Assembly (NCBI RefSeq): GCF_013170805.1
Contig: NZ_CP051293.1
Location: forward strand, 744,001-808,000
From: Mesorhizobium sp. NZP2077
GTDB lineage: Bacteria > Pseudomonadota > Alphaproteobacteria > Rhizobiales > Rhizobiaceae
Direction of reading: 5' to 3'
Length of the DNA: 64,000 nucleotides
In this document: positions 35,341 through 45,782 of the stretch, in pieces
Layout: each line of letters begins with the position of its first letter
Position numbering within the stretch: the first letter of the stretch is position 1
Translations under genes and position numbers: made by a program
The notes under the pieces: model-generated
What the model was told of the DNA's origin: nothing
The model's input: the letters and a program-made list of their open reading frames with translations, nothing else
Databases searched by the model: none

Positions 35341-36240
35341 TCAGCGCTTCATCGGGCTGCGCGCCTCGCCGTCGCGCCAGTCGCCGCTTGCCCACATATG
35401 GTCGAAGGCGGCGCGGTAATCCGGAAAACGAAAGCGATAGCCCGCAACCTTGATCGCCGCATTGGCGACACGCTTGTTCTCGCCATAGAAAGACCGCGCC
35501 ATGGGCGAAAGTTGGGCGGTGTCGAAGGGAATTTCGGGCGGCGGCTCGATGCCCATCAGCGACGCGGCATAAGTGACGACGTCCTGCGGCGGCGCCGGCT
35601 CATCGTCGGTGACGTTGAAGATGCCGCCTTTGTTGCCCTCGATGAGCTGCCATAACGCGCCGGCAATATCGTCGCAATGGATGCGGTTGAACACCTGGTC
35701 GGGCTTGACCAGCCGCCTTGCGGTGCCGTTTTCCAGATTGACCAGCGCATTGCGGCCCGGCCCGTAAATGCCGGAAAGGCGCAGGATCGCCACCGGCCGG
35801 CCGATTTCCTCGCCGAGCTTCAGCCACTCCCGCTCGGCCGCAACCCGCATGACGGAGCGTTTCGACACCGGCCGGCACGTCGTCTTTTCGTTGACCCAGG
35901 CGCCGCCATAGTCGCCATAGACGCCGACAGTCGAGAGATAGCCGATCCATTCCAGCGCCGGCATTTTGGCGATCGCGGCGCGGGCAGGATTCAATACGGG
36001 ATCGCCCGCCTCTTCCGGGGCGATTGAAATCACCAGATGCGTCGTTTTGTTCAGCGCTTCGGCGATTTCACCAGTCAGAGCGCCGTCGAACAGCAGCGGT
36101 GCGATGCCGGCCTGCTGCAGCGCCGCGAATTTTTCCTCGGAACGAGTCGTGCCAAGAACCGCAGTGGCACCAGTTTTGGCGCGGGCAAAGGCCTTGCCGG
36201 AATAGCCGGAGCCGAAGATGAAGACCTGTCTTTCGCTCAT
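35341..36240 (-). CDS. NAD(P)-dependent epimerase/dehydratase-like protein (SDR)
   Basis: The 299-residue product has an N-terminal Rossmann loop ([13 protein letters not shown]), [13 protein letters not shown] and [13 protein letters not shown], as in extended SDR proteins. The usual YxxxK is not obvious, so catalysis is uncertain. It follows queG with a four-base overlap (ATGA at 36237-36240), which decides the start. GST, queG and this gene form one operon, an order I recall from other rhizobia. Confidence 0.88.
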   Translation of the reverse strand: MSERQVFIFGSGYSGKAFARAKTGATAVLGTTRSEEKFAALQQAGIAPLLFDGALTGEIAEALNKTTHLVISIAPEEAGDPVLNPARAAIAKMPALEWIGYLSTVGVYGDYGGAWVNEKTTCRPVSKRSVMRVAAEREWLKLGEEIGRPVAILRLSGIYGPGRNALVNLENGTARRLVKPDQVFNRIHCDDIAGALWQLIEGNKGGIFNVTDDEPAPPQDVVTYAASLMGIEPPPEIPFDTAQLSPMARSFYGENKRVANAAIKVAGYRFRFPDYRAAFDHMWASGDWRDGEARSPMKR

Positions 36241-37391
36241 GCATGTGTCCTGCTTGGCCGCGCCATACGCCATTCCTCGCGTAGGGGCCCATCAATCTCG
36301 GTGTTCAAGCCGGTCTCGGCCCGCTCAGAATATTCGGCGTCCGGCACCAGCCGCGCCAGCGCCCATATTGCCGCGCCGCGCACCAGCGGCGAGGCGTCTC
36401 CAAGCAGATCCCGGACACTGCCTGCAAGGGCGGCATCGCCGGAATTGCCGGCGGCGATCAGCACATTGCGGATGAAGCGATCGCGGCCGATGCGCTTTAT
36501 CGGTGAACCCGAGAAGAGGACACGGAAGGCCGCTTCGTCCAGCTGCAACAGGTCGGCGAGCGCCGGCTCGCGCAGATCGTCGCGCGCAGCGAGCTTTGCC
36601 TCCGAAGCCGTCTTGGCGAACTTGTTCCACGGGCAGGCGGCCAGACAATCGTCGCAGCCATAGATGCGGTTGCCGATTTTTTCCCGGAATTCATGCGGGA
36701 TCGGTCCCTTGTTCTCGATCGTGAGATACGAAATACAGCGCCGCGCGTCGAGCCGGTAGGGCGCCGGGAAGGCATCGGTCGGGCAGGCGTCGAGGCAGGC
36801 GCGGCAGGAGCCGCAATGATCGATCTCGGCGCGGTCGGGCGCGAGTTCGGCCGTGGTGAAGATGGTGCCGAGGAACAGCCAGGAACCATGTTCGCGGCTG
36901 ACCAGATTGGTGTGCTTGCCCTGCCAGCCGAGGCCGGCGGCCTCGGCCAGCGGCTTTTCCATGACCGGTGCGGTGTCGACGAACACCTTCACGTCGCCGC
37001 CGGCGCGTGCGACGATCTTGCCGGCGATTTCTTTCAGCCGGCCTTTCATCACCTCGTGATAGTCGCGGTTTTGCGCGTAGACCGAGATGGCGCCCCGGTC
37101 GCGCTTGGCCAGCAGGTCGCGCGGATCATGGTCCGGGCCGTAATTCATCGCCAGCACGATGATCGAGCGCACTTCAGGCCAAAGCGCCGTCGGTTCACCC
37201 CGGCGCGCGATCGTCTCGGCGATCCAGTCCATCGAACCGTGAAAACCGTCGGCGACGAATTCGGCAAGACGGGCCGGCGCCAGCGGGATCGCATCGGGAG
37301 AGGTGACGGCTATGGCATCGAAGCCGGCGCGATGCGCCTCCGCGTCGATCAGCGCGCGCAGCTTTGCGGCGTCAGAAGTCGAGGTCCGCAT
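36237..37391 (-). CDS. queG: Epoxyqueuosine reductase
   Basis: The 384-residue enzyme makes the last step of queuosine in tRNA, reducing epoxyqueuosine with cobalamin and two 4Fe-4S clusters. Cluster motifs are [12 protein letters not shown] and [10 protein letters not shown]. The N-terminal cobalamin domain contains [11 protein letters not shown], and a HEAT-like C-terminus ([20 protein letters not shown]) follows. It overlaps the GST gene by about 20 bases and the epimerase gene by 4. Confidence 0.96.
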   Translation of the reverse strand: MRTSTSDAAKLRALIDAEAHRAGFDAIAVTSPDAIPLAPARLAEFVADGFHGSMDWIAETIARRGEPTALWPEVRSIIVLAMNYGPDHDPRDLLAKRDRGAISVYAQNRDYHEVMKGRLKEIAGKIVARAGGDVKVFVDTAPVMEKPLAEAAGLGWQGKHTNLVSREHGSWLFLGTIFTTAELAPDRAEIDHCGSCRACLDACPTDAFPAPYRLDARRCISYLTIENKGPIPHEFREKIGNRIYGCDDCLAACPWNKFAKTASEAKLAARDDLREPALADLLQLDEAAFRVLFSGSPIKRIGRDRFIRNVLIAAGNSGDAALAGSVRDLLGDASPLVRGAAIWALARLVPDAEYSERAETGLNTEIDGPLREEWRMARPSRTHA

Positions 37392-38064
37392 AATGCGACA
37401 CCGGCGACAGGCCGCGCACGCGGTCGGTCAGGAGCGGCCTAAACGAGGGCCGCGACTTCACCCGCGTGTACCATTCGCGCGCCGCGGCATGTTCGCGCCA
37501 GTCGATCTCGCCGAGATAATCGAGCACCGACAGCGTCGCCGCGGCTGCGAGGTCGGCATAGGTGACCCTGCCGCCAGCCAGCCAATGGCGGGTGCCGGCC
37601 AGCCAATTGGTGTATTTCATATGCTGCCGGATGTTGGCGCGTGCTGCACGGATGGCGCCCGAATCGGGCGAGCCGCCGCCCGCCGTTTCCGGCATGACCG
37701 GTTTCAGCACGCGTTCGCGCACCAGGTGGCGGGTGACTTCGCTCTCGGCCTTGTTGAGGTACCAGTCGGTCAGCCGGCGGATTTCGGCGCGCTGCATCGG
37801 GTCTTCGGCGAACAGCCGTTTGTCGCGCTTCAGGACGCCGCGCGTCTCGTCGAGATATTCGGCGATGACGGTTGCGCCGACGATCGGCACATCGCCTTCA
37901 GCGAGCAGGATCGGCAGCGTGCCGGCCGGGTTCAGCGCCAAGAACTCCTTGCGCCGCGTCCACGGCTTTTCCTCGATCAGCGCCAGCTCCTCGCCATACT
38001 CGCCAAAGGCGAGGCGGACGAAGCGGCAGGTGGCGAACATGGGGTGATGGAAAAGCGTCAGCAT
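37372..38064 (-). CDS. Glutathione S-transferase family protein
   Basis: The 230-residue protein has a thioredoxin-like N-terminal half ([34 protein letters not shown], then [10 protein letters not shown], the cis-Pro/Ser glutathione-site pattern) and an all-helical C-terminal half ([17 protein letters not shown]). It is probably a cytoplasmic glutathione-binding enzyme; its substrate is unknown. It is first in the operon with queG and the epimerase. Confidence 0.9.
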   Translation of the reverse strand: MLTLFHHPMFATCRFVRLAFGEYGEELALIEEKPWTRRKEFLALNPAGTLPILLAEGDVPIVGATVIAEYLDETRGVLKRDKRLFAEDPMQRAEIRRLTDWYLNKAESEVTRHLVRERVLKPVMPETAGGGSPDSGAIRAARANIRQHMKYTNWLAGTRHWLAGGRVTYADLAAAATLSVLDYLGEIDWREHAAAREWYTRVKSRPSFRPLLTDRVRGLSPVSHYADLDF

Positions 38065-38223
38065 GGTTCCGCGATGATAAAGCGCACTGGCGAATCGCCA
38101 GGCGCACCGGTAAGTCTTGGCCGCCCGGTTAGCGGGCCGTCAGGGTGTTGCGACCTATAGGGGGACTTCAACGCCATGACAAGCAAGCCGTTCTGTTAGC
38201 CGTCGCGCAAAGCCGAGGTAGCC

Positions 38224-39030
38224 ATGGAAAGCCAGACCATCGTCGAAGCCCTGCTGCTCGGCCTGCTGGAGGGGCTGACCGAGTTCATACCGGTGTCCTC
38301 GACCGGCCATATCCTGCTCGCCGGCCATTTCCTCGGCTTCCATTCGACCGGCAAGGCCTTCGAGATCCTGATCCAGCTTGGCGCCATCCTGGCTATTTTG
38401 AGCGTCTATTTCCGCCGCCTGTGGCAGATGCTGCTCGACCTGCCGCATGACCGGCTGACGCGGCATTTCGTCATCGGCATCCTCATTGCCTTCCTGCCGG
38501 CGGCGATCATCGGCGCGCTTGCGCATGATTTCATCAAGACGGTGCTGTTCGAATCGCCACGGCTGATCTGCATCATGCTGATCATCGGCGGCGTCATCCT
38601 GCTGGCGGTCGACCGTATGAACCTGAAGCCGGTCTATCGCGACGTCGAGCGCTTTCCGACTCGGCTTTATCTGCAGATCGGGCTTTTTCAGTGCCTGTCG
38701 CTGATCCCCGGCACCTCGCGCTCCGGCTCGACCATCGTCGGCGCGCTGCTTCTGGGCGTCGACAAGCGGGCGGCGGCGGAATTTTCCTTCTTCCTCGCCA
38801 TCCCGACCATGGTCGGCGCCTTTGCCTTCGACCTGTTCAAGAACCGCAATGTGCTGAGCAGCGCCGACCTGCCCATCATCGCCATCGGCTTCGTCGCCGC
38901 CTTCATCACGGCCTTGGTGGTCGTGCGCTACCTGCTCGACTACGTCTCGCGCAACGGCTACTCGCTGTTCGGCTGGTGGCGGCTGGTGGTGGGGATTGTC
39001 GGGCTGGTGGCGTTGATGATCTGGGGGTGA
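38224..39030 (+). CDS. uppP: Undecaprenyl-diphosphatase
   Basis: The 268-residue integral membrane enzyme recycles the lipid carrier of cell wall synthesis. BacA-family motifs are exact: [17 protein letters not shown] near the N-terminus and [18 protein letters not shown] near the middle, with about eight helices. It faces the GST operon divergently and yraN convergently, with a perfect hairpin between it and yraN. Confidence 0.97.
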   Translation: MESQTIVEALLLGLLEGLTEFIPVSSTGHILLAGHFLGFHSTGKAFEILIQLGAILAILSVYFRRLWQMLLDLPHDRLTRHFVIGILIAFLPAAIIGALAHDFIKTVLFESPRLICIMLIIGGVILLAVDRMNLKPVYRDVERFPTRLYLQIGLFQCLSLIPGTSRSGSTIVGALLLGVDKRAAAEFSFFLAIPTMVGAFAFDLFKNRNVLSSADLPIIAIGFVAAFITALVVVRYLLDYVSRNGYSLFGWWRLVVGIVGLVALMIWG

Positions 39031-39051
39031 GGAGTGGTCCGCGTAGCGGAC

Positions 39052-39075
39052 GGAAAGCCAATTGCTTGGCTTTCC
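39052..39075. terminator. Bidirectional hairpin between uppP and yraN
   Basis: GGAAAGCCAA-TTGC-TTGGCTTTCC is a perfect 10-bp stem with a 4-nt loop, 21 bases past the uppP stop. No T-run follows, so termination may need Rho or read as a repeat. A second GC-rich inverted repeat (GGTCCGCCTTCGGGCGGATC) lies at about 39097-39116. Confidence 0.5.
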
Positions 39076-39202
39076 GAACGACGAACGGTGGGGGCTGGTC
39101 CGCCTTCGGGCGGATCAGAAGGTCCAGTGGCCCTTTTGAAGAAGACTGAACGCCCGAAGGGCAGGGAGCCAGCGAAGGGCGAGCAGCGCCCGTGAGTGGC
39201 CT

Positions 39203-39580
39203 CTAATTCCGCCCATAAAACGCATTCTCGACATGCACCGGCCAGCGCCACGGCAGCACCGCGACCATGTCGAAGCGCATCGACAGTTTTCCATAGTCCG
39301 GCTGGCGCGACAGCCAGATGTCGGCCGCCGCTTCGATGCGGCGCTCCGATTCGTGGCCGATTGCCTCCATGGCTTCCATCAGCGTGCGACGCGCCTTGAC
39401 CTCGACGAACAGGATCAGGTCGCCCCGCCGCGCGATCAGGTCGATCTCGCCGAAGCGGGTGCGGTGGCGGCGGGCGAGGATACGGTAGCCCTTCAGCATC
39501 AATGCCGCAGCCGCCAGCCATTCGCCGCGATGGCCGCGCCGATAGGCCTTTTGGCGGCTGGCGCTCGGCCGCTCAGCCAC
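39203..39580 (-). CDS. YraN family endonuclease-like protein
   Basis: The 125-residue protein matches UPF0102/Yra[20 protein letters not shown], then [24 protein letters not shown], the restriction-endonuclease-like fold with the D-ExK-type pattern (EIDLI, FVEVK). The function is unsettled. It overlaps the end of rsmI by eight bases, the usual pairing in proteobacteria. Confidence 0.93.
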   Translation of the reverse strand: MAERPSASRQKAYRRGHRGEWLAAAALMLKGYRILARRHRTRFGEIDLIARRGDLILFVEVKARRTLMEAMEAIGHESERRIEAAADIWLSRQPDYGKLSMRFDMVAVLPWRWPVHVENAFYGRN

Positions 39581-40475
39581 CGTCGCCTTCCCTGAGCTCC
39601 AACAGCCGCCGATAGAGCGCCTGCTTCTGACCGCCGGTCATCTTGGCGGCCTCAGCCGCCGCCTTGGAGGCCGGCATTTCAGCGGCGAGTGACAACAGCA
39701 GCCGGTCGATATCGGCCGGCTCGTCCGGCTTGGCCTCGGCGGGGCCGACGCAGACGACGATCTCGCCCTTCGGCGTATCGGCCGCCGCATAATGGTCGGC
39801 GAGCGCCCGCAACGTGCCGATGCGCATTTCCTCAAAGGTCTTGGTCAATTCCCTGCCAATGGCGGCTTTGCGCTCGCCGCCGAGGGCCTCGGCCATGGCG
39901 CCGAGCGACTCGGCCAGCCGGCGCGGCGATTCAAAGAAGATCAGTGTTGCCGGTACAGCTTTCAGGGCTTCCAGCCGCGTCAGCCGCTGGCCTGATTTGA
40001 CCGGCAAAAATCCGGCGAACAGGAAGGCATCGGATGGCAGACCGGATGCCGTCAGCGCGGCCAGCGGTGCCGACGGACCTGGGATCGGCACGACGCGAAT
40101 GCCATGGTCGATCGCCTCGCCGACCAGCCGATAGCCGGGATCGGACACGAGAGGCGTGCCGGCATCGGAAATCAGTGCCACGCTCTGGCCGGCCTGAAGG
40201 GCCGATATCAGCTTCGGCCCGGCCTCGCCGGCATTGTGCTCGTGATAGGCCGTGGTGCGGCGGCGGATGCCGTAACGGTCGAGCAGCACGCGCGATACCC
40301 TGGTGTCCTCGCAAGCGACGATGTCGGCGGCGGCCAGCGTCTCCAGCGCACGCAGCGTGATGTCGGCGAGATTGCCGATCGGCGTCGCCACCAGATAGAG
40401 CGCCGGCTCGAGCGGGCGGGCCGCGATCTCGGTCTGCCCGACCACATAGCTGCGCTTGCCCGTCTCATCGGTCAC
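39573..40475 (-). CDS. rsmI: 16S rRNA (cytidine1402-2'-O)-methyltransferase
   Basis: The 300-residue enzyme uses SAM to methylate the ribose of C1402 in 16S rRNA. Its tetrapyrrole-methylase fold shows [12 protein letters not shown] (SAM loop), [25 protein letters not shown] and [11 protein letters not shown]. It is a second, unrelated-function member of the fold used by the borosin enzyme. A 19-bp tandem repeat array lies immediately upstream of its start. Confidence 0.96.
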   Translation of the reverse strand: MTDETGKRSYVVGQTEIAARPLEPALYLVATPIGNLADITLRALETLAAADIVACEDTRVSRVLLDRYGIRRRTTAYHEHNAGEAGPKLISALQAGQSVALISDAGTPLVSDPGYRLVGEAIDHGIRVVPIPGPSAPLAALTASGLPSDAFLFAGFLPVKSGQRLTRLEALKAVPATLIFFESPRRLAESLGAMAEALGGERKAAIGRELTKTFEEMRIGTLRALADHYAAADTPKGEIVVCVGPAEAKPDEPADIDRLLLSLAAEMPASKAAAEAAKMTGGQKQALYRRLLELREGDGG

Positions 40476-40498
40476 TGATGCCGTCTCCGTTCAGCCCT

Positions 40499-40600
40499 GT
40501 TCGGCCTGCCAATCTTGTTTGGCCTGCCAAATCTTGTTTGGCCTGCCAAATCTTGTTTGGCCTGCCAAATCTTGTTTGGCCTGCCAAATCTTGTTTGGCA
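40499..40600. repeat. Tandem repeat array, 19-bp unit, in front of rsmI
   Basis: CTTGTTTGGCCTGCCAAAT occurs four times perfectly (40514-40589) with partial units on both sides, about five and a half in all. Each unit has a small palindrome TTTGGC-CT-GCCAAA. The array starts 24 bases upstream of the rsmI ATG. There are no spacers, so it is not CRISPR. Confidence 0.9.
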
Positions 40601-40718
40601 TGGCTGGCGCGGCCTTGCAAAAGCTCATGTCGATGTAAGGCTAGCGCCATTCCTTTGCCACAGTAGGGAACGAAACCGGCATTGGCAGATTTAGCCCCTG
40701 ATTCCCCGGGAGGACAGG

Positions 40719-40904
40719 ATGGACAGCCTTAAGATACAGGACGCTTTCGAGCCCTACTATGCCGGCCGCAAGCGCGTTGCCGCCGCCAGGGACAAGCGCC
40801 TGCCAGCCAAGACCGACACCAGCCTGACCAAGCAGGCGACAACCGCCTTGCCTACCAATGTCAGGCTTTCCGACAACGAACCACAAAGCGCGACGGAGCA
40901 CTGA
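40719..40904 (+). CDS. Small hypothetical protein, 61 aa
   Basis: GGGAGG lies five bases before the ATG, a strong ribosome site. The product is hydrophilic and basic (AGRKRVAAARDKRLPAK) without a membrane segment or known motif. It may be a short rhizobial orphan. The next small frame starts 8 bases after its stop. Confidence 0.55.
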   Translation: MDSLKIQDAFEPYYAGRKRVAAARDKRLPAKTDTSLTKQATTALPTNVRLSDNEPQSATEH

Positions 40905-40911
40905 CCGGACG

Positions 40912-41100
40912 ATGCCCAATCGCTTCGATATATTCATCACCCGTCTTGAAACAAAAAGCGCCAGAGAAGGCGTGCCCCCACATCCGATGAACGACCAGCA
41001 CAGCGTTCGCCGTGAAAAGGCCGACGCCAAACCGGCCCGGAACGGAACGGCGCATGCCGAGAAGGATCGCGGCAAGCGCCGTTTCAAGCACGACGCTTGA
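40912..41100 (+). CDS. Small hypothetical protein, 62 aa
   Basis: A basic, probably disordered product (HAEKDRGKRRFKHDA at the end) starting NRFDIFITRLE. The ribosome site is weak; the close spacing to the preceding small gene is the main support. No family is recognised. Confidence 0.35.
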   Translation: MPNRFDIFITRLETKSAREGVPPHPMNDQHSVRREKADAKPARNGTAHAEKDRGKRRFKHDA

Positions 41101-41183
41101 CCATTGCGATCTCAGGATTGCCCTCGCTTCGTCATCCTGGGCGAAGCGACGCGGCGTAGAGCCGAGGGTGACGAAGGCCTGTC

Positions 41184-41507
41184 TCAGCCCAGATACCGTG
41201 AAACGCGGGCCTTCAGAAGGTCAATCAGCTCCAGGTCCATGAATTCGTAGTCGTCCGGCATATCGAGGCAGATAACGCGGGCCTTTTTCAAACTGGTCTT
41301 GAATTTCTTCTGCAGTTTGGTGCGATGCACCTTTTCCATGACGAAGATGATGTCGGCCCAGGCGACCAAATCATGCGTCAGCGGCGTGTCGGCGTCATGA
41401 TTTGTTCCCGCCGACGCGACTTCGATATCTTGGCGCTTGGAGAAAACCTGCTCGGCGGTCGGGCTGCGCAAACGGTTCTGGCTGCAGACGAAGAGGACGT
41501 TTTTCAA
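41184..41507 (-). CDS. Low-molecular-weight protein-tyrosine-phosphatase-like protein
   Basis: The 107-residue protein opens with FVCSQNRLRSPTAEQVF, the C-x5-R phosphate loop of LMW-PTP enzymes (C then R after five residues). It is shorter than the canonical 140-150 residues, lacking the late general-acid loop in its usual DPW form, though MPDDYEFMD could take that place. Such short forms are known as predicted tyrosine phosphatases. It starts four bases before the hemW stop on the same strand. Confidence 0.85.
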   Translation of the reverse strand: MKNVLFVCSQNRLRSPTAEQVFSKRQDIEVASAGTNHDADTPLTHDLVAWADIIFVMEKVHRTKLQKKFKTSLKKARVICLDMPDDYEFMDLELIDLLKARVSRYLG

Positions 41508-41510
41508 GGG

Positions 41511-42689
41511 TCAGCGCGCCAGATCCGCGACCACGGCGTCGAGCACGATCATGCCGGCCGGCGTGGCGCGCAGCCGCGCATTGCCGATCGGCGCCACCAG
41601 CCCCTCGCCCTGCAGCGTCGACAGCCGGGCGCTCGACAGGCCGCGGCCGGAAAACGCCTCGTAGCGCGAGAGGTCAATGCCTTCGGCCAGACGCAACCCC
41701 ATCAGCAGGAACTCGTCGGCCTCCTCCGAGCGCGTCAGGATCTCGCCGCCGGCGACGCCATGGCCCTTGGCCTCGACGAGGTTGGCCCAGGTTTCCGGCA
41801 TTCTTTCGGCGATCGTCACCGTGCGGCGGCCATGCTCGACGAAGCGGCCATGCGCGCCGGGGCCAACGCCGACATATTCGCCATAGCGCCAGTAAGTCAG
41901 ATTGTGCCGGCTTTCGGCGCCAGGCCTGGCGTGGTTGGAAATCTCATAGGCCGGCAGGCCGTGCGCTGTGGTGATCTCCTGCGTCAACGCATAGAGGTCG
42001 GCGGCGTGGTCGTTGTCGGGGATGATGAATTTCTTCGCCGCATGCAGGGCGTGGAACGGCGTGCCTTCCTCGATGGTCAGCTGGTAGAGCGACAGATGGT
42101 CGGCGGCGTGGCCGATCGCCTGTTCGAGTTCGGCCTGCCAATCTTCCGGCGTCTGGCCGGGCCGGGCATAGATCAGGTCGAAGGACAGGCGCGGAAATAT
42201 CTCTCGTGCCAGCCCGATGGCGTGCAGTGCCTCGTCGACATTGTGCAGGCGGCCGAGGAAACGCAAATCCTTATCGTTGAGCGCCTGCACGCCGAGCGAG
42301 ACGCGGTTGACGCCGGCCGCGCGGTAACCGCGAAACCGTTCGGCCTCGACCGAGGATGGGTTGGCCTCCAGCGTCACCTCGATACCGTCAGGCACCGTCC
42401 AGTTCTTGGCCACGGCGTCCAGCACCCTGGCCACGGTTTCCGGCTTCATCAGCGACGGCGTGCCGCCGCCGAGGAAAATGCTGGTCACCTCGCGCGGCCC
42501 GGTGCGCTGGCGCATGGTCGCGAGTTCCGCCTCGAAGGCGGCGGCAAAGCGCTCCTGGTCGACCGGCTGGTGGCGGACATGGCTGTTGAAGTCGCAATAG
42601 GGGCACTTGGCCGCGCAGAACGGCCAGTGGATGTAGACGCCGAAGCCGGGGCTGCGATCCAGCGGCATGGTGATGCCGGATCCAGTCAT
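41511..42689 (-). CDS. hemW: HemW-type radical SAM haem chaperone
   Basis: The 392-residue protein has the radical SAM cluster motif [10 protein letters not shown] and the GGGTPS SAM loop ([11 protein letters not shown]). It resembles oxygen-independent coproporphyrinogen oxidase, but lacks the N-terminal region of true HemN, so haem insertion is the likely role. Its ATG overlaps the rdgB stop by four bases; rdgB and rph precede it in the usual alphaproteobacterial order. Confidence 0.93.
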   Translation of the reverse strand: MTGSGITMPLDRSPGFGVYIHWPFCAAKCPYCDFNSHVRHQPVDQERFAAAFEAELATMRQRTGPREVTSIFLGGGTPSLMKPETVARVLDAVAKNWTVPDGIEVTLEANPSSVEAERFRGYRAAGVNRVSLGVQALNDKDLRFLGRLHNVDEALHAIGLAREIFPRLSFDLIYARPGQTPEDWQAELEQAIGHAADHLSLYQLTIEEGTPFHALHAAKKFIIPDNDHAADLYALTQEITTAHGLPAYEISNHARPGAESRHNLTYWRYGEYVGVGPGAHGRFVEHGRRTVTIAERMPETWANLVEAKGHGVAGGEILTRSEEADEFLLMGLRLAEGIDLSRYEAFSGRGLSSARLSTLQGEGLVAPIGNARLRATPAGMIVLDAVVADLAR

Positions 42690-43333
42690 GCCGAGCCCAA
42701 TCTCGCTTTGGCGAATTTCTGGAAGGCGCGGGCGCGGTGCGACAGAGCGGTCGCCTGACCAGGCTTCCAGCCATGCTTCTCCTCGGCGCTCATCTCGCCG
42801 AAGGTTTTTTCGAACCCATCCGGCAAAAACACCGGATCATAACCGAAGCCAAGCTCGCCGCGCGGCGGCCAGACCAGCGTGCCTTCGGCCTCGCCGCGAT
42901 AGTACTCGGCCTCGCCATCAGGGAAAGCGAGACAGATGACGGCAACAAAGCGGCCCTTGCGCTGTTCGGCCAAGGCTGCGCCGACTTCCTGCAGCGCCAC
43001 TTCAGTGCGCTGCATGGCCATGGCGAAATCTCTGCTGCCATCCGGCGTTTCGGCCCAGTTGGCGGTGTAGACGCCGGGCGCGCCATCGAGCGCGTCGACG
43101 CAGAGGCCGGAATCGTCCGACAGTGCCGGCAGGCCGGTAGCCTGTGCGGCGGCCAGCGCCTTGATGTAGGCGTTTTCCTCGAAAGTGGTGCCGGTCTCGT
43201 CGGGCTCCGGGAGGCCATAGTCCTTCGCGGACTTCGCCTCGAACCCGAACGGCCCCATCAAATCGGCGAATTCGCGCAGCTTGCCGGCATTGTGGCTGGC
43301 AACGACGATCTTCTTGCCATCAAGAGTATGCAT
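42686..43333 (-). CDS. rdgB: XTP/dITP pyrophosphatase
   Basis: The 215-residue enzyme removes non-canonical purine nucleoside triphosphates. [13 protein letters not shown] near the start and [12 protein letters not shown] with GVYTANWA are the family sites. I start at ATG 43333, which shares one base with the stop of the VOC gene (TGATG); the open frame upstream is unrelated. hemW follows with overlap. Confidence 0.95.
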   Translation of the reverse strand: MHTLDGKKIVVASHNAGKLREFADLMGPFGFEAKSAKDYGLPEPDETGTTFEENAYIKALAAAQATGLPALSDDSGLCVDALDGAPGVYTANWAETPDGSRDFAMAMQRTEVALQEVGAALAEQRKGRFVAVICLAFPDGEAEYYRGEAEGTLVWPPRGELGFGYDPVFLPDGFEKTFGEMSAEEKHGWKPGQATALSHRARAFQKFAKARLGSA

Positions 43334-43743
43334 CAAAGGTCCCAGATTCTCGGCTCGGCGAACTCGATCGAATTGCCCGAGGGGTCGCGTATATAGATCG
43401 AACGGCCACCTTGCGGCCATTCGAATTCGCTTTCGATGGCGATTCTTTTTGCCGCCAGATTCGCTTTCCAGCCGGCGAGCTCGTCGGCGCTGGCCGCAAA
43501 GCAGAGATGGCCTTCGCCGGCCGTGCCATGCGGCGGCACCGGCAGTCGGGCGTCGGGGGCCGGCGGGATCCTGGTTACCTCGGCGTTGAAGACGAGCAAC
43601 ACGCCGGGTCCGCAACGGAAGAAGAGGTGGCGGCCGTCGACCTTGCCGAGGAGGGTGAGGCCGAGGATGCCGACATAGTATTCTTCCGCCGCCGCCAGAT
43701 CGGTGACGTACAGGGCTGATTCCAGGATGGCGGAGGGTGTCAC
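43333..43743 (-). CDS. Glyoxalase/VOC superfamily protein
   Basis: The 136-residue protein has the paired beta-alpha-beta VOC layout: [20 protein letters not shown], and later [17 protein letters not shown], with a glutamate in the metal-binding position near the end and a histidine in EGHLCF. It could be a metal-dependent lyase, dioxygenase or resistance-type protein; substrate unknown. It is inserted between rph and rdgB and touches the rdgB start. Confidence 0.9.
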   Translation of the reverse strand: MTPSAILESALYVTDLAAAEEYYVGILGLTLLGKVDGRHLFFRCGPGVLLVFNAEVTRIPPAPDARLPVPPHGTAGEGHLCFAASADELAGWKANLAAKRIAIESEFEWPQGGRSIYIRDPSGNSIEFAEPRIWDL

Positions 43744-43758
43744 CAGAAAACCAATGGC

Positions 43759-44475
43759 CTAAGCCACCGCCATCTGCTGCAAGCTGACCAGGCGCTGGAT
43801 GCCCTTCTTCGCCAGGCCCATCAATTCCCCGAACTGATCCTCGGAAAACGGCTCGCCCTCGGCGGTGCCCTGGATCTCGACAATGCCGCCCTTGCCTGTC
43901 ATGACGAAATTGGCGTCGGTGCCGGCCGAAGAATCCTCGAGATAATCGAGGTCGATGACCGGCTGGCCATCATGGATGCCGCAGGAGATCGCCGCGACAT
44001 GGTCCTTCAGCACCTTGGCGACACTGGCCATATGCCGCGCTTCCATCCAGCGCAGGCAGTCATACAACGCCACCCAGCCGCCGGTGATCGAGGCGGTGCG
44101 GGTGCCGCCATCGGCCTGGATGACGTCGCAGTCGACGGTGATCTGCTGTTCGCCCAGCGCCTGCAAATCGACCACGGCACGCAGCGAACGGCCGATCAGG
44201 CGCTGGATTTCCAGCGTCCGGCCGCCCTGCTTGCCGGCGGAAGCCTCGCGGCGCATGCGCTCGCCGGTCGAACGCGGCAGCATGCCATATTCGGCGGTGA
44301 CCCAGCCCTTGCCGGAATTGCGCATCCAGCCGGGCACCTTCTCCTCGAGGCTTGCGGTGCACAGGACATGGGTGTCGCCGAACTTCACCAGGCATGAACC
44401 TTCGGCATGCTTGGAGACGCCGCGCTCGAAGGAGATGGCGCGCATTTCGTCGAATTGGCGTTTGGAGGGGCGCAT
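43759..44475 (-). CDS. rph: Ribonuclease PH
   Basis: The 238-residue phosphorolytic 3'-5' exonuclease trims tRNA precursors. Family blocks are [55 protein letters not shown] and [20 protein letters not shown]. It heads the minus-strand run with the VOC protein, rdgB and hemW. Length equals the E. coli enzyme. Confidence 0.97.
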   Translation of the reverse strand: MRPSKRQFDEMRAISFERGVSKHAEGSCLVKFGDTHVLCTASLEEKVPGWMRNSGKGWVTAEYGMLPRSTGERMRREASAGKQGGRTLEIQRLIGRSLRAVVDLQALGEQQITVDCDVIQADGGTRTASITGGWVALYDCLRWMEARHMASVAKVLKDHVAAISCGIHDGQPVIDLDYLEDSSAGTDANFVMTGKGGIVEIQGTAEGEPFSEDQFGELMGLAKKGIQRLVSLQQMAVA

Positions 44476-44586
44476 TCAGGCTACTTTCTTGTCACTTTTT
44501 GAAATCTTGGCCGGCTTGTAGCCGCATGGGGCCCATGGCGCAAAGGAAAATGGCTTGATGAACGCAAACGCGGCACCGGGTGATCC

Positions 44587-44637
44587 GACACAGACACCGG
44601 GTGTCTGACACAGACACTGGGTTGCGCCGGCCCAGTG
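44587..44637. promoter_or_regulatory. Direct and inverted repeats upstream of hrcA
   Basis: GACACAGACACYGGGT occurs twice, 20 bp apart (44587 and 44607). Within it AGACACC-G-GGTGTCT (44592-44606) is a palindrome, and CACTGGG (44615-44621) pairs with CCCAGTG (44631-44637). The block lies 36 bp before the hrcA start and about 110 bp before rph, so either gene could be affected. It is not the CIRCE sequence. Confidence 0.5.
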
Positions 44638-44673
44638 TAAGTCTATATCCTTGGGCCGGAGGTTTTTGGCCAC

Positions 44674-45759
44674 ATGACCAAAGCAGTCGCCGAACCAAGT
44701 TTGCTGTCGCCCGCTCTGCAATCGCTGGATATGCGCTCGCGTGACATCTTCCGGCGCATCGTCGATTCCTATCTCAGGGATGGTGAACCCGTGGGCTCGC
44801 GTAGCCTCTCGCGCATCCTGCCCTCCTCGCTGTCGCCGGCCACCATCCGCAACGTGATGAGCGACCTCGAACATCTTGGCCTGATCTACGCGCCTCACAT
44901 TTCGGCCGGTCGGCTGCCGACCCAAGCCGGCCTGCGTTTCTTCGTCGACGCCTTCATGGAACTTGGCGACCTCTCCGACGAGGAGCGCCGTACCATCGAG
45001 GCACAGGTGCGGGCCTCCGGCTCGGGCGCGACGCTGGAACACATGCTGACCGAGGCCAGCCAGATGCTGTCGGGCATGTCGCGCGGCGCCGGCCTGGTGC
45101 TGGCCGCCAAGAACGAGGTGGCGCTGAAGCATATCGAATTCATCCAGCTGGAGCCGACCAAGGCGCTGGCCGTGCTGGTGTCGCAGAATGGCGACGTCGA
45201 GAACCGCGTCGTCGAATTGCCGGCCGGCATCACTGTTTCGCAATTGCACGAGGCGTCGAATTTCCTCAATGCGCATATTCGTGGCCGTACGCTGGCCGAA
45301 GCGCGGGTCGAGATCGCGCGCATCAAGGAAGAGACACGGGCGGCGCTTGATACGCTGTCGCAGGACCTCGTCGAGAAGGGCCTGGCGGTGTGGGCTGGCG
45401 CCGACAGCGGCCTGCCAGCGCGGCTCATCGTGCGCGGCCGCGCCAACCTGCTCGAAAACGTCACCGCCCAGGCCGATATCGAACTGCTCAGGCATTTGTT
45501 CGAGGACATGGAGACGCAGGACGGACTGATCCAGCTGCTTGATCTGGCAGAGCAGGGATCGGGCGTGCGCATCTTCATCGGTTCGGAAAACAAGCTGTTT
45601 TCGCTGTCGGGTTCGTCGCTGGTGGTTGCGCCCTATCGCGACAAGGATGCCCGCGTCGTCGGCGCGCTCGGCGTCATCGGCCCGACCCGGCTCAACTATG
45701 CCCGCATCGTGCCGATGGTCGACTACACCGCGCAGTTGATATCGCGCATGCTCCGTTGA
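44674..45759 (+). CDS. hrcA: Heat-inducible transcription repressor HrcA
   Basis: The 361-residue protein has an N-terminal winged helix (GEPVGSRSLSR, LSPATIRNVMSDLEHLGL, HISAGRLPTQAGLRFFVD) and the HrcA GAF-like and dimerisation parts (FIGSENKLFSLSGSS, LGVIGPTRLNYARIVPMVDY). It represses chaperonin genes by binding CIRCE boxes; no CIRCE is visible here. grpE, often the next gene in rhizobia, is not in this window position; a 65-residue coiled-coil protein follows instead. Confidence 0.97.
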   Translation: MTKAVAEPSLLSPALQSLDMRSRDIFRRIVDSYLRDGEPVGSRSLSRILPSSLSPATIRNVMSDLEHLGLIYAPHISAGRLPTQAGLRFFVDAFMELGDLSDEERRTIEAQVRASGSGATLEHMLTEASQMLSGMSRGAGLVLAAKNEVALKHIEFIQLEPTKALAVLVSQNGDVENRVVELPAGITVSQLHEASNFLNAHIRGRTLAEARVEIARIKEETRAALDTLSQDLVEKGLAVWAGADSGLPARLIVRGRANLLENVTAQADIELLRHLFEDMETQDGLIQLLDLAEQGSGVRIFIGSENKLFSLSGSSLVVAPYRDKDARVVGALGVIGPTRLNYARIVPMVDYTAQLISRMLR

Positions 45760-45782
45760 GCTGAGAACCGAGGAGAACAAGA

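Noticed and set aside
40499..40600. Possible CRISPR array
   Set aside because: Units are contiguous 19-mers without spacers, and no cas genes are present.
40641..41087. Minus-strand open frame of 148 codons between rsmI and the phosphatase gene
   Set aside because: It overlaps the better supported small plus-strand gene at 40719 with its strong ribosome site, and shows no recognisable feature.
41325..42758. A 477-codon plus-strand open frame
   Set aside because: It is the complement of hemW and has no family features.
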